NCBI GenBank assembly: GCA_963813555.1
Contig: CAWEZX010000006.1
Coordinates: 434,001-498,000, forward strand
From: Roseiarcus sp963813555
GTDB taxonomy: Bacteria; Pseudomonadota; Alphaproteobacteria; Rhizobiales; Beijerinckiaceae
Direction: 5' to 3'
Length of the DNA: 64,000 bases
The translations under genes were made by a program, and so were the position numbers. Positions 1-8,652 of this stretch are shown in pieces. A model generated the notes under the pieces. It ran no database searches. It was not told where the DNA came from and worked only from the letters and a program-made list of their open reading frames with translations. Each line of letters starts with the position of its first letter. Position 1 is the stretch's first letter.

Positions 1-32
1 ATCGCGCTTGCGCGAGCCTCGCGCCAATGCTA

Positions 33-47
33 GAACAAATGTAGAAC
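33..47. promoter_or_regulatory. LexA (SOS) box, GAAC-N7-GAAC
   Basis: The sequence GAAC, seven bases, GAAC is an exact match to the direct-repeat LexA operator of alphaproteobacteria (GTTC-N7-GTTC read on the other strand). In this group ssb is commonly divergent from uvrA, and the shared intergenic region carries an SOS box. uvrA would lie to the left, outside the window. The box is about 210 bases before the ssb start, so it may act mainly on the divergent gene. Which gene it controls is inference; the motif itself is directly visible. Confidence 0.7.
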
Positions 48-256
48 AAGGGCAAAGGCGCTACTTCCAGCGCCGGGACCCCGGGGTTTAAGGTTAATGT
101 AGTCGCGGCGCCGCCGCTTCCCAAGCGTCCGACGCGGCGACATGTGGATAAGCATGAGCCGGCGGGAAATCGGGCGCCCATGCGTCTGCCGCATTCGGCT
201 AAGACTATTGCGTGAAGATCGCGCGCCCTTCAATGGGCGGCGGCGAGGAGAGGATC

Positions 257-763
257 ATGGCGGGCAGTGTCAACAAAGTCATTCTGGTCGGCAATCTGGG
301 CAAGGACCCCGACGTCCGGCGGCTCAATTCCGGCGATCAGGTGGTGAGCTTCCCGGTCGCCACTTCCGAGACCTGGCGGGACAAGAGTTCGGGCGAGCGC
401 AAGGAGCGCACCGAATGGCACAATGTCGTGATCTTCAACGAGAACCTTGGCAAGGTCGCCGAGCAATATTGCAAGAAGGGCACGAAGGTTTACCTCGAAG
501 GCCAGTTGCAGACGCGCAAATGGCAGGACCAGAGTGGCGCTGACCGCTATACGACCGAAGTGGTGCTGCAGCGCTTCCGCGGCGAACTGCAATTGCTTGA
601 CTCGCGCGGCGGCGGCGAGGGCCGCGACAGCTTCCCGGACGAAGGCGGCGGGCGCGCGTCCGGCTTCAACCGCGCCGCGACGAGCGAGCGCCGACCGGCC
701 CTCTCCAGCGGAGGCGGCGGGGGCGGCGCGGGCGGCGAAATCGACGACGACATTCCGTTCTAG
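257..763 (+). CDS. ssb: Single-stranded DNA-binding protein
   Basis: SSB coats single-stranded DNA during replication, recombination and repair. The 168-residue product has an N-terminal OB fold (about residues 1-110, opening MAGSVNKVILVGNLGKDP, with the typical ERTEWHNVV segment), a Gly/Arg-rich flexible linker, and the acidic tip DDDIPF that recruits partner proteins. I chose the ATG at 257 because GAGGAGAGG lies just upstream and homologs begin with this sequence; an ATG at 212 in the same frame has no such support. A LexA box lies upstream at 33-47. Family and length are standard. Confidence 0.96.
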   Translation: MAGSVNKVILVGNLGKDPDVRRLNSGDQVVSFPVATSETWRDKSSGERKERTEWHNVVIFNENLGKVAEQYCKKGTKVYLEGQLQTRKWQDQSGADRYTTEVVLQRFRGELQLLDSRGGGEGRDSFPDEGGGRASGFNRAATSERRPALSSGGGGGGAGGEIDDDIPF

Positions 764-788
764 GCGCCTTCCCATGCGGGCCTGTACG

Positions 789-840
789 CCTTCTCCCTCG
801 GGGAGAAGGTGGCCGCGCTAAACGCGCGGCCGGATGAGGG
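789..840. repeat. Palindromic intergenic repeat, CCTTCTCCC/GGATGAGGG family
   Basis: Two nested hairpins, CCTTCTCCC/GGGAGAAGG and GGCCGCGC/GCGCGGCC, are followed by GGATGAGGG. The same element in the opposite orientation lies inside thiD at 13858-13903. It fills most of the gap between ssb and the next gene and could also serve as a transcript end for ssb, which is not proven. Confidence 0.65.
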
Positions 841-877
841 CTCGGGCCGCCGTCCGACGCCGTTAAGGGACCTGGCC

Positions 878-1387
878 ATGCCCGTGTTCGTCGTCCTTTT
901 GCGCGCCGTGAACGTCGGCGGGACCGGCAAACTGCCTATGGCCGACCTCAAGCGGCTCTGCGAGAAGGCCGGATTCCGGAACGTGCGCACCTATATCGCA
1001 AGCGGCAACGTGGTGGCCGAGCGGGAGGGCGCGGAGGCTGAGACTAAGGCCGCGCTCGAGGCGGAGCTCCGAGCCTATGCGGGAAAGCCGGTCGGGGTAA
1101 TCCTCCGGACGGCCGCCGAGATAGCCAAGGTCGTCGCAGACAACCCCTTGCCCAACCGGCCCGCAAGCCGGACGGTCGCAATCTTCCTCGACCACGCCCC
1201 GCCTCGCGACGCAATGAAAGATGTCAAAGGCCAAGCAAACGAGGAGGCTCGGCTCGGCGCGCGCGAGATCTATGTCCATTATCCCGACGGGATCGGCCGC
1301 TCCAAGTTGCGCATCCCTGCTGCTGACGATGGGACCGCGCGCAACATGAACACCGTCGCCAAGCTCGCTTCTATGGCGACGGAATGA
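878..1387 (+). CDS. DUF1697 family protein
   Basis: The product is 169 residues. It opens MPVFVVLLRAVNVGGTGKLP and continues with a VRTYIASGNVV segment; both are signatures of DUF1697 (COG3797), a family without an assigned biochemical role. The ATG at 878 is preceded by AAGGGA at a good distance; an earlier in-frame ATG at 809 falls inside the palindromic repeat and was not used. It stands alone between ssb and a convergent DUF2252 gene. Function is unknown. Confidence 0.8.
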   Translation: MPVFVVLLRAVNVGGTGKLPMADLKRLCEKAGFRNVRTYIASGNVVAEREGAEAETKAALEAELRAYAGKPVGVILRTAAEIAKVVADNPLPNRPASRTVAIFLDHAPPRDAMKDVKGQANEEARLGAREIYVHYPDGIGRSKLRIPAADDGTARNMNTVAKLASMATE

Positions 1388-1462
1388 GGGTCGGAGGCCG
1401 CCCGCGACGCCGGCGACTTCGCAGGGAAGTCGGGCGTCGCGGGCAATCAACGCCCGCCCAAT

Positions 1463-1556
1463 CGTCGTCGCGAGGAGCGAAGCGACGTGGCGACCTAGGA
1501 GTCGCCGGGCGCCCAGCGTTCCCCTGGATTGCTTCGTTCACGCTCGCAATGACGAT
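1463..1556. repeat. Intergenic inverted repeat, GGATTGCTTCG...GCTCGCAATGACG type
   Basis: The left arm contains TCGTCGCGAGGAGCGAAGCGAC and the right arm GGATTGCTTCGTTCACGCTC followed by GCAATGACGA; the two are roughly inverted copies. Elements of this wording are common between genes in Hyphomicrobiales. It fills the gap between two convergent genes (DUF1697 and DUF2252). No ORF is supported here. Confidence 0.55.
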
Positions 1557-1582
1557 CCTGGCTCAAAGCAAGCGGCCCGCCC

Positions 1583-2998
1583 TCAGGCGGACTCCCGCTC
1601 CGGCTTCGCAGTCGACTTCCGCGCCGGCTTCGCGGTTTTCGGCGGAGCTTCGGCCTTGGAGCCGCCCTTGGCCTTCACCAGCGCGGCGTGATCCTTGATC
1701 GTCTGCTCGACATAGGCCATGGCGAACGACGCCAACGCGTCGTCGAACGCCTCGTTCCTTCCCATGTAGCCTGAGATGACGGCCGGGTCGCCCGAGCGGG
1801 CGTGAGCGCGTGCGAGCGTCCGGCCACACAGCCGGGCATATTCCGAAAGCGCTTCCTGCTCGGCGAGCTCGCTGACCGCGCCCAGCCGGCGGTTCTTCAA
1901 GATGCGAACATAGAAGTCCAGCCCCAAAGGCTCGTCCGACGTCCAGCCGAGAAAAATGTCGCTCGCGGCCTGCATCATCCGCTGCCCCTCGACCACCCGC
2001 CTGCCTTGCGGGCCTTGGTAGGCAAGCTTCTCCGAGAGTCGCTCGAGGACAGAGCGTTGCGCCTGCTTGACTTGCAGGAAGAGCGGCTCGCCGTCGCCGC
2101 TCATGAACAGTCCGACGACACAGATCGTGCCGACCGATCCGACCCCCACCGCTTTGAAGGCGACGTCCCTCATCCGATAGCGGTCGAGAAGAACCGCCCG
2201 GTCCGGAGTGAGCGTTTCGCGGTAAAGCGCGAAACCGCGCGCAAAGTCGATCTTGCGTCCCCCGATCGTCTTCGGGTTGATGTGGAAGATCGTTGGCGGT
2301 TTGTCTGCGATCCGGGGTTCGTCGCCGGTGACGAGATTGGGAAAGTTGTCGTCCTTGTCGAGACCGCGGGCCTGAGCGTGCCGGATGAGCGTCGAGAGGC
2401 TGCGCCGCATTTCCGGGCTTTCGATGTGCTTGAGTTGTTGCTCAAGATCGATCCGGCTGTGCCAAATTTGCAGTGGAGAAAGGTCCTTGAGAGCGAACAT
2501 GTGTTCGCGATAGGCGGTCACCGTTCCCGCCGCGAGGCTGCCGGCGCGCTTGTCCGACATGTTCGCCGCCTTGGCCGCGACGGCGACGCTGGCCGCGAGG
2601 CGCTTGACGTCGACGGTGAAATCGACGCCGGGCAGCGTCTCATCGAAATCGTTGATGTCGAAGAGAATGGTGTCTTCGGGCGAATTGAAGGCGCCGAAGT
2701 TCATCAGATGACAGTCGCCGCAGGCTTGAACCGGCGCTCCCGCGATCGGCTGATGCGCGAGATCGGTCGCCATCACGGCCGCCGCGCCGCGAAGAAACCC
2801 GAACGGGTTGACCATCATTCTCTTGTAACGCTCAGGCAGGAGTTCAGGGACCCGTTCGGCGTCGGATTCCGCAAGAATGGCGACGGCGTCCCGATCTCGG
2901 GGTCCATGCAATTTGGCGTGCGCTTCGCGCGGGACGCGCGCTCGCAGCTCTCTGCCCTGCTCGTATCTGTCTGCGCAACTCTTCAAAACGGCGGTCAT
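1583..2998 (-). CDS. DUF2252 family protein (kinase-like fold)
   Basis: The 471-residue product matches DUF2252 (COG4320) over most of its length. Visible motifs are CGDCHLMNFGAF and, about 15 residues later, FDINDFDE. They resemble the catalytic-loop and metal-binding motifs of aminoglycoside/choline kinases, so a phosphotransferase-type fold is plausible; the substrate is not known. The C-terminal about 40 residues are Lys/Ala-rich and low in complexity. The ATG start sits in the gap to the divergent glutathione peroxidase gene. Family assignment is firm, function is not. Confidence 0.85.
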   Translation of the reverse strand: MTAVLKSCADRYEQGRELRARVPREAHAKLHGPRDRDAVAILAESDAERVPELLPERYKRMMVNPFGFLRGAAAVMATDLAHQPIAGAPVQACGDCHLMNFGAFNSPEDTILFDINDFDETLPGVDFTVDVKRLAASVAVAAKAANMSDKRAGSLAAGTVTAYREHMFALKDLSPLQIWHSRIDLEQQLKHIESPEMRRSLSTLIRHAQARGLDKDDNFPNLVTGDEPRIADKPPTIFHINPKTIGGRKIDFARGFALYRETLTPDRAVLLDRYRMRDVAFKAVGVGSVGTICVVGLFMSGDGEPLFLQVKQAQRSVLERLSEKLAYQGPQGRRVVEGQRMMQAASDIFLGWTSDEPLGLDFYVRILKNRRLGAVSELAEQEALSEYARLCGRTLARAHARSGDPAVISGYMGRNEAFDDALASFAMAYVEQTIKDHAALVKAKGGSKAEAPPKTAKPARKSTAKPERESA

Positions 2999-3133
2999 GG
3001 CGAGAATCCCTCAAAGAGAAGCGAGGCTCGGCGCCAATTCGCCAGCGAACCGTTGGCCGACAATCCGCGCTGAACCTCTGAAATTACAGCTTCAATCCCG
3101 GAGTCGGCAACCGCTTCGGCGTGCCTCGCGTCC

Positions 3134-3682
3134 TTGAGTCTGCCGCTCTCGCCGGCTAAAGCTCGCCCGAAATCCGCACCGGCTGCTCATGAGCTTCGTT
3201 TGTCTCTTCCCTCCGACATTCCCCTCAAAACCATCGACGGCGAGGCGCGCATGCTCGGCGATTTCCTGGGACAGGCGCTGCTGATCGTCAATGTCGCCAG
3301 CAAATGCGGCTTCACGCCGCAGTACGCGGGCCTCGAGGCGCTGCACCGGCGCTTTCGCGAGCGCGGCTTGGCCGTGCTCGGCTTCCCGTGCGACCAGTTC
3401 GGCCACCAGGAGCCGGGCGACGAGGCCGCCATCCAAAGGTTCTGCACTGACAAGTACGCCGTCACGTTCCCGATGTTCGCCAAGATCGAGGTCAACGGCG
3501 CGAACGCCCATCCGCTGTTCAAGGCGCTGAAGCAGGATGCGCCCGGACTCTTGGGCACCCAGGGGATCAAATGGAACTTCACCAAATTCCTAGTCGACAA
3601 GCAGTGTCGCGTCGTGCGCCGTTACGCTTCGAGCGACAAGCCGGAAAAGCTCGCCGCCGACATCGAGGCGGTGCTCGGCTGA
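3134..3682 (+). CDS. Glutathione peroxidase family protein
   Basis: This is a thiol peroxidase that reduces hydroperoxides. The core IPLKTIDGEARMLGDF, NVASKCGFTPQY (peroxidatic Cys), LGFPCDQFG (usually FPCNQF; here Asn is Asp) and KWNFTKFLVD (catalytic Trp/Asn region) are all present. It is the Cys form, not selenocysteine. The start is unsettled: the frame has no ATG before the core; TTG at 3134 or TTG at 3200 are the options. An ATG at 3189 is one base out of frame, so an indel near 3190-3230 may hide the true start. Divergent from DUF2252. Confidence 0.88.
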   Translation: MSLPLSPAKARPKSAPAAHELRLSLPSDIPLKTIDGEARMLGDFLGQALLIVNVASKCGFTPQYAGLEALHRRFRERGLAVLGFPCDQFGHQEPGDEAAIQRFCTDKYAVTFPMFAKIEVNGANAHPLFKALKQDAPGLLGTQGIKWNFTKFLVDKQCRVVRRYASSDKPEKLAADIEAVLG

Positions 3683-3733
3683 GGCTTGGACGCGCAGTTG
3701 CGGCTTCCTGAACGGCCCGGCGGTAGCCTCAAC

Positions 3734-4515
3734 TCACACTTCAGGCGAGACGAGCTTCCAGCTCGCGAGATCGACCCGAAGTCCTGGTCGTCGTAATTCT
3801 CAATCCTCACCATATCCTTGCCCTTGGCGGCGGCCTGCAACACGGTCGGGGCCCGAAACGGCGTTTGATAGCGGAACGCGCCGGTCTCCTTGTCGGAATT
3901 GGCCGGCGCCAAGGGGGCGCCGCCCGCTTGCGGCTCGCGCTTGAGCCGGTTGACGGCATCGCCGCCGCTGCCAGCAATGATGCAGGGAATCTGCATCGCC
4001 TCGTGCACGCGCGTGAAGCGCTGATAGTTGTGCGCGTGCCCGGAAAGGACCGCGTGTGGCCACATGCCCTCCTGGTCGCAGATCTTGTCGATTTGCGCCA
4101 GCATGTCGATGCTCCAGCCGTGCGTCGAGCCGAGGGTATAGGCGGGATGGTGGTGCGCCAAAATCAGCGCGCCGGAGAATTTCTTGGCCCGGGTAAGCTC
4201 GGCCTTGAGAAAATCCAGTTGGGAGTCCCCCAGTTCCTTGGACGCGATGACGCCTGGGTCCTCAAGGATGTTAGAATAAAGGGCGATGATGCGCACGAGC
4301 GGCGCCTCGAAAGTGTAGAAGACGCCTGGCTGGATTTGCGCGGTGCGTGACAGGCCGCCGGCCTCGGGGCAAATCTCGAAGTCGGTCGCGCAGAAATTAT
4401 CGAGGAAAGCTGCGAGCGTGACGGCGTTCGTTCCCGGGCCACCGTCCCGTCATGATTGCCCGCGACGGCGATGATCGGCGCCGGGTAGTCGCGGTAAGGT
4501 CGATAGAATTGGTCA
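3734..4515 (-). pseudogene. Metallophosphoesterase (calcineurin-like), decayed fragment
   Basis: Read on the minus strand, the fragment starts without its N-terminal third at YYDQFYRPYRDYPAPI and then shows GNHDGT (metal-binding GNHD), ILAHHHP and LSGHAHNYQR, the motif set of purple-acid-phosphatase-like metallophosphoesterases. After GNHDGTVA the frame breaks at about 4440 and continues as PGTNAVTLAAFLDN in another frame. A second break near 3770 separates NYDDQDFG from the natural end VDLASWKLVSPEV and its stop. The missing 5' third and two breaks make this a true relic rather than a simple read error. Its truncated end faces the accessory patch at 4.5-8.7 kb. Confidence 0.8.
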
Positions 4516-4657
4516 TAATAATATTAGAGACATCATTGGCGACCTCGCAAAAGATGACACCGAAGTCTACCGCTCCGCTGTCACTACGTCGACGGAATTA
4601 AACGTGCGACGGACGACGCCTCAGTCTCGATTGGTAGCGGGTGCTGGATTGGCGGCA

Positions 4658-4806
4658 TCAACACGACCTTCCAACTCTCGTTTGCGGATCCAAGCAGTAT
4701 TGCCTCGCCGCCGACAGCCGCTGCACACGCGTCGGCGTTGCGGGGGCGAGCGCGAAGGCGTGGTCGTTGAGCTCGTCGATATGCTGCCGCGGACCCTCAA
4801 GGCATC
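4658..4806 (-). CDS. Small hypothetical protein (possible, frame-broken)
   Basis: A TAAATG junction joins the stop of the upstream small gene (ends 4815) to an ATG at about 4808. If one T in CCTTGAGG is ignored, the frame reads MPAMPEGPRQHIDELNDHAF and runs to a TGA at 4658, about 49 residues. No family is recognised. Support is the coupled start and its position in a run of overlapping minus-strand genes; the needed one-base correction makes the call tentative. Confidence 0.3.
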
Positions 4807-4814
4807 GCTGGCAT

Positions 4815-4985
4815 TTAGAACGGGAGCTCGTCAGCCCCCTCCGAAGGCCGTGGCGCTCGCGATCGGTGCGGCGGGTCGTAGGCATCGACCGGGGTGCAGA
4901 TCAGCCCCGTCTCGATGTAACCCTCGCAATCCTCGAAGCGCTCGCACCGCAAGCAAACCACGAGGCGCTGCTCTTTCGTCTCCAT
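4815..4985 (-). CDS. Small cysteine-containing hypothetical protein
   Basis: The product is 56 residues, starting METKEQRLVVCLRCERFEDC. Three cysteines in a CxxC-x6-C arrangement suggest a small metal-binding or redox motif, but I do not recognise a family. The ATG at 4985 follows AGGGGAAGGG at good spacing. It lies downstream of the AAA ATPase gene on the same strand, after a 235-bp stretch rich in GCGCCATC words. It probably belongs to the same accessory element. Confidence 0.5.
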   Translation of the reverse strand: METKEQRLVVCLRCERFEDCEGYIETGLICTPVDAYDPPHRSRAPRPSEGADELPF

Positions 4986-5049
4986 TGCCCTTCCCCTGCG
5001 TTTGTTAGCCTGCGCGTCAAGCATATGTCAGCCCCCTTTGCCGGCGAGC

Positions 5050-5215
5050 CAGGCGGCAATGCGCCATCGCGCCATCGACGCCGCCTAAGGGAAGGGGATG
5101 GAGCGGTTGCGCCGCCATCTCCCTTTCCCTATGGGGCCCGATTGATGGCGGCGCAGACGCCGTGCGCCATCGATGCGCCTTCAAAAACAAGGTGATGGCG
5201 CACGCGATCAACCCG
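5050..5215. repeat. Cluster of GCGCCATC / GATGGCGC words with an inverted repeat
   Basis: Between two element genes there is a tandem GCGCCATC GCGCCATC at 5059-5074, further CGCCATC or GATGGCG copies at about 5112, 5142, 5163 and 5193, and an inverted pair AAGGGAAGGGGATGG / CCATCTCCCTTTCCCT. Spaced short repeats next to a RepA-like ATPase gene recall iterons of small replicons. That role is inference; the repeats are visible. Confidence 0.45.
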
Positions 5216-5220
5216 GCCTC

Positions 5221-6480
5221 TTGACGTTGTCGATCTTAAGTCCGCGGACGGCCTTGCGGGTGACCGGATTTACGTAGTCCATCGGCGTCAAAAGGCCGTT
5301 GCGGACCCAAGCTCGGATAACTTCGCGCCCTGAGCTTCGCTCTTGTCGGGAGCGAAGCGCGCGACCGCCCTTCCAAGCTTAGCGCCCGGTCGCCTTGGCG
5401 GCGTCGGTGTAGAAATTGCCGTCTGGCAAGCCCTCGTCGAGGGCGGTCAGAATGCGGTTGATCAAGAGGAAGTCGAGGCCGGCCCAGGCGCTCGGCGGCT
5501 TCCAGACTTCCACCGTCTGGACCTCATCGCCGCTCGGATAAAGGGCGTCGGCATTGTCCAACCGGACGCTGACAAACTTAAACCACTGGCAAGGGCCGCC
5601 CGTTTTAGCGACATTGAGCTTGGCGCGATCGAGTCGGATATAGCCGCGGCGGTCGTCTTCCGGGATGTCGAAGCGCTGGGCCTCCTCGGCGCTCATCGCC
5701 GATAGGGTGTAAACCAGCCTGGCGGCGTTGGTGGTCGCCGATGCGCCGCGGCTGCGGCCGGCGTTGCCCGGATCGGCGACGCCCTTCGAGATGTGGTGCG
5801 GCAGATCGACAGCGATGTTGAACTTGACCGCTAGGTCGCTGAGCACTTGCGCGACAGCGTCCATTTCAATGTTGCTGTTTTCATCGTTACCGTGCGCCTT
5901 GACGAACGGGTCGAGCATCAACAGGCCGATCTCGAGCTCAATAATTTGGCGCTCGATGTGGGCGGCCAGCTCGCCGACGATGAGCCGGCAAGTCTTAGGG
6001 TCGGCGGTGAGCAGTTTGCCGGCGCTGCGGCCTGGCGCGACGACGAACAACCAGCCATCCAGCTCGGTGCGCCGCGAGGATGCGGCGGCGGGCTTCGTCG
6101 TCGTCGTCTTCGAGCGAAACGATCAGGACGCGCGTGCGGCCAAATATGTGCTCGCCGGTCAGCTCGCGCCCGGACGCCAGGCTGATCGCTTGCAGATAGC
6201 GTAGCGCGCTTTTGCCAACTCCGCCGTCGCCGAGCAGTGAGCTGATCAGCTTGCGACAGAATGCATTGCCCAGGAGCCAGCCGCGCGGCGGCGGCAGTCC
6301 GACGACCCTGCCAGCGTTCCAGACATTGAAGGCGGCGGCGGCGCCGTTGGCTCGCCGCTTGGGCTTGTCGAGGTGCGGAATGTCAATCGGCGGGAAGCTC
6401 GGTTTCGCCGGGCCGCGCTCGCCCTTGGCGCGCTCGGCGCGCCAATCGGCGGCGGCTCGGGCGAAGTCATCGCCGGTCAT
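5221..6480 (-). CDS. RepA-like AAA family ATPase (frame-broken)
   Basis: The N-terminal half has LLGDGGVGKSALRYLQAI (Walker A) and TRVLIVSLEDDDDEARRRIL (Walker B-like), followed after a frame break at about 6070 by WLFVVAPGR, LLMLDPFVKAHG and LPHHISKG. This is the RecA-like AAA_25/RepA helicase-type ATPase found in plasmids, prophages and integrative elements. The frame ends with TAA at 5379, yet the following bases still encode a typical C-terminal tail (REVIRAWVRNGLLTP, VTRKAVRGLK) down to TGA at 5221, with two further small indels. I therefore extend the gene to 5221. The start overlaps the upstream stop as TAATG. Intact length would be about 420 residues. Confidence 0.7.
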
Positions 6481-6716
6481 TATAGGCCGGCCTCCAGGCG
6501 TTCGAGGGCCTGGAGATCGCCGATCGCGTCGGCGAGAGCGGCGCCAATGTCGTAAATGTGAAGCCGGAGGAATGGCGTGGATCGTCTCCAGGCCGCTTCG
6601 CGCGCGCTGACCACATACGATTGGAGCAAGTCCAAATTGTCGATGAGCGCGGCGAGCAACAGTTCGTCCGGCGAGGCCGTCGCCGCGAAGTCGGCGGACC
6701 GGTCCGGCGCGCTCAT
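6480..6716 (-). CDS. Hypothetical protein of the AAA ATPase element
   Basis: The product is 78 residues, starting MSAPDRSADFAATASPDELL, mostly helical, with no recognised domain. Its ATG overlaps the stop of the upstream gene as ATGA and its TAA overlaps the ATPase start as TAATG, so it is translationally coupled on both sides. That coupling is the main evidence that it is real. Role unknown; it presumably works with the ATPase. Confidence 0.6.
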   Translation of the reverse strand: MSAPDRSADFAATASPDELLLAALIDNLDLLQSYVVSAREAAWRRSTPFLRLHIYDIGAALADAIGDLQALERLEAGL

Positions 6717-6952
6717 TGCAGCGGCCCATCTTCGAGAAGATCGAGCGCCCACATCGTTTTGTAATCGTGCGTGGCGTCGACGATGTACCAGCGCGGATCG
6801 TCATCTGGCGGAATGGGAATGCAACGCCAACTGTAATTCATCTCGCGATCGGCGTCCGAGAGCGGCGCCTTGAAGTCGCGGGTGACAGCCAGCTGCCGCG
6901 GCGGCAGCTGTCGCCGCGTCACCCGATGCCCATTGAGGCGCCGGGCGCTCAT
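6713..6952 (-). CDS. Hypothetical protein of the AAA ATPase element
   Basis: The product is 79 residues, opening MSARRLNGHRVTRRQLPP and ending in an aromatic-rich part (NYSWRCIPIPPDDDPRWYIV). No family recognised. Start and stop both overlap neighbours as ATGA, forming an unbroken chain with the genes at 6480-6716 and 6949-7615. The basic N-terminal part could bind nucleic acid, which is a guess. Confidence 0.55.
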   Translation of the reverse strand: MSARRLNGHRVTRRQLPPRQLAVTRDFKAPLSDADREMNYSWRCIPIPPDDDPRWYIVDATHDYKTMWALDLLEDGPLQ

Positions 6953-7615
6953 CGTCCTCCTCCATCGGTTCGAGGTCTCCGGGCGGTCGGCTTGCGCTGG
7001 TGGGCTTTGTAGAAATCCATCTGTTCGAGATAGCCGCGCGCAGCGCCTCGTCGCCTTCGTCGGCCTCCGCATCGTCGGCGGTCGGCCAATCGACTTCGCT
7101 CGGGTCGGGCGCCTGGGCCTCGAGATCGTCGTTGACGGCGTCCAATACTTCACGGGCGCGCTCGGCGAATTGCTCGCGCAGCTCGTCGATCGCCTCGACC
7201 GCCTCCTCGAGGCGCTCTCCGTAGGCCTCTTCAATCTCGCCGCTGATCTCCCGCAGCGTCTCCTGATGCTCGGCGATCTGGCCCTGCATAGCGGCGAAGT
7301 CGGCGCGCAATCGCGCTAGCGGCTCTTGGTGGGCGTCGAGCACGTCGCGCCAGCGCCTGGCGCAGTGCGCGCGAAAGCGGCGAGCCGCCGCCGCGATGTC
7401 GGCGCGCACCGCTTCCGCCCGCTGGCGGTAGCGCGCAATCGCCTCGCTGACGATGCGCGCCAGCTCGCCCGGAAAGACCGCTTCCAACGCGTCAAGCTCG
7501 ACCGCGCCCTCACCGAATCGCTCTTCAAACCCGGCTTTGCGGCGATCGGAATCCTTGATCGGAATGCGCGGCAGGCCGTAGCGCTCGACTTGCTCGCGGG
7601 TCAGAACCAGCGGCT
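6949..7615 (-). pseudogene. Hypothetical coiled-coil protein, 5' end removed by IS630
   Basis: The fragment reads LVLTREQVERYGLPRIPIK, then GAVELDALEAVFPGELARIV and a long charged coiled coil, and ends EQMDFYKAHQRKPTARRP with a stop that overlaps the next gene as ATGA. A one-base break near 7045 separates the coiled coil from this natural end. The beginning is lost at 7616, where the IS630 copy starts. Proteins with this VERYGLP/VELDALE layout occur in genomic islands; their function is not known to me. Confidence 0.6.
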
Positions 7616-8652
7616 CTAAAGAGTGCGGTTTTCTGATGGAATCGGGATTCCCAAATCGTTGGAGCTCTGAATTCAAGGGTGCGCGTCGGGCGATGAGGCG
7701 ACCTTATTCGGAAGACTTGCGCGAACGCGCTTTGGCGCGGTTTGAAGGGGGCGAGACGATCCGGTCGATCGGCAAGGCGTTGGGCATTGATCCGTCTTGC
7801 GTGCCCAAATGGGTGAAGCGGCGGCGGGAGACGGGCTCGGTTGCGCCGGCCTCGATCGGAGGCCGCAAGCCGCGCACGCTCTCGGGAGAGATTGCCGTGT
7901 GGCTGCGCGAGCGTCTTCACTCCGGTTCGTTCACGACGCGGGGCCTGGCGGCCGAACTCGCAGAGCGCGGGGTCAAGACCGATCGGCGCGCGGTTTGGAC
8001 TTTCGTTCGCGAGGAAGGGTTGAGTTTCAAAAAAAAAGCCTGTTCGCCAGCGAGCAAGATCGGCCTGACGTTGCGCGCAAGCGCGAATGCTGGAAGGCGC
8101 GTCAGGCCAGCGTCGACCCCGCCCGTCTCGTCTTCATCGACGAGACCTGGGTCAAGACGAATATGACGCCCCTGCGCGGTTGGGGCCGAAAGGCCGCAGG
8201 CTTGTGGCCAAGGCGCCGCATGGCCACTGGAAAACCATGACCTTCATCGCCGCCCTCCGCTGCGATCGGGTCGACGCGCCGCTCGTGATCGACGGCCCCA
8301 TCAACGGCGAGAGTTTCTTCGCCTATGTCGAACAGGTTCTCGTCCCAACCCTGAAACAAGGCGACATCGTCGTCCTCGACAATCTCGGCTCCCACAAGGG
8401 GAGCAGGGGTACTTCCGATGATCCGCGCTGCTGGCGCGCGGGTGTTCTTCCTGCCGCCCTACAGCCCCGACCTGAACCCGATCGAGCAGGTCTTCGCCAA
8501 GCTCAAACACAGAATGCGCGACGCCGCACAGCGAACCGTCGAAAACACTTGGCGCCGCCTCGGCGCGCTCCTCCAAACGTTCCCGCCAAACGAATGCGCA
8601 AACTACCTCAAAAACTCAGGCTATGCTGCCGTATGAATACAGCAGGCTCTAG
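7616..8652 (+). mobile_element. IS630 family element, copy 1 (degraded)
   Basis: The element is bounded by imperfect terminal inverted repeats, CTAAAGAGTGCGGTTTTC at the left and CTAGAGCCTGCTGTATTC (read inward from the right end), with TA at each tip as expected for IS630/Tc1-like TA insertion. It encodes one transposase, now broken. It cuts the 5' end of the element gene at 6949-7615. Ends are estimated from the repeat match. Confidence 0.7.
7693..8636 (+). pseudogene. IS630 family transposase, frameshifted
   Basis: The N-terminal helix-turn-helix part is MRRPYSEDLRERALARFEGG; the DDE catalytic motifs follow as LVFIDETWVKTN, IVVLDNLGSHKG and PPYSPDLNPIEQVFAKLK. The frame shifts at a run of nine A at about 8030-8038, which may be the programmed slip known in this family. 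It also breaks at GGCC near 8185 and at GGGG near 8405. The latter two are not at typical slip sites, so the copy is probably inactive or mis-assembled. Confidence 0.8.

Noticed and set aside
1802..3073. Long plus-strand frame opposite the DUF2252 gene
   Set aside because: The minus strand gives a full DUF2252 protein with motifs; the opposing frame has only biased composition.
5017..5211. Small minus-strand frame between the RepA-like gene and the CxxC gene
   Set aside because: It spans the repeat cluster, and its coding pattern is explained by the repeated GCGCCATC words.
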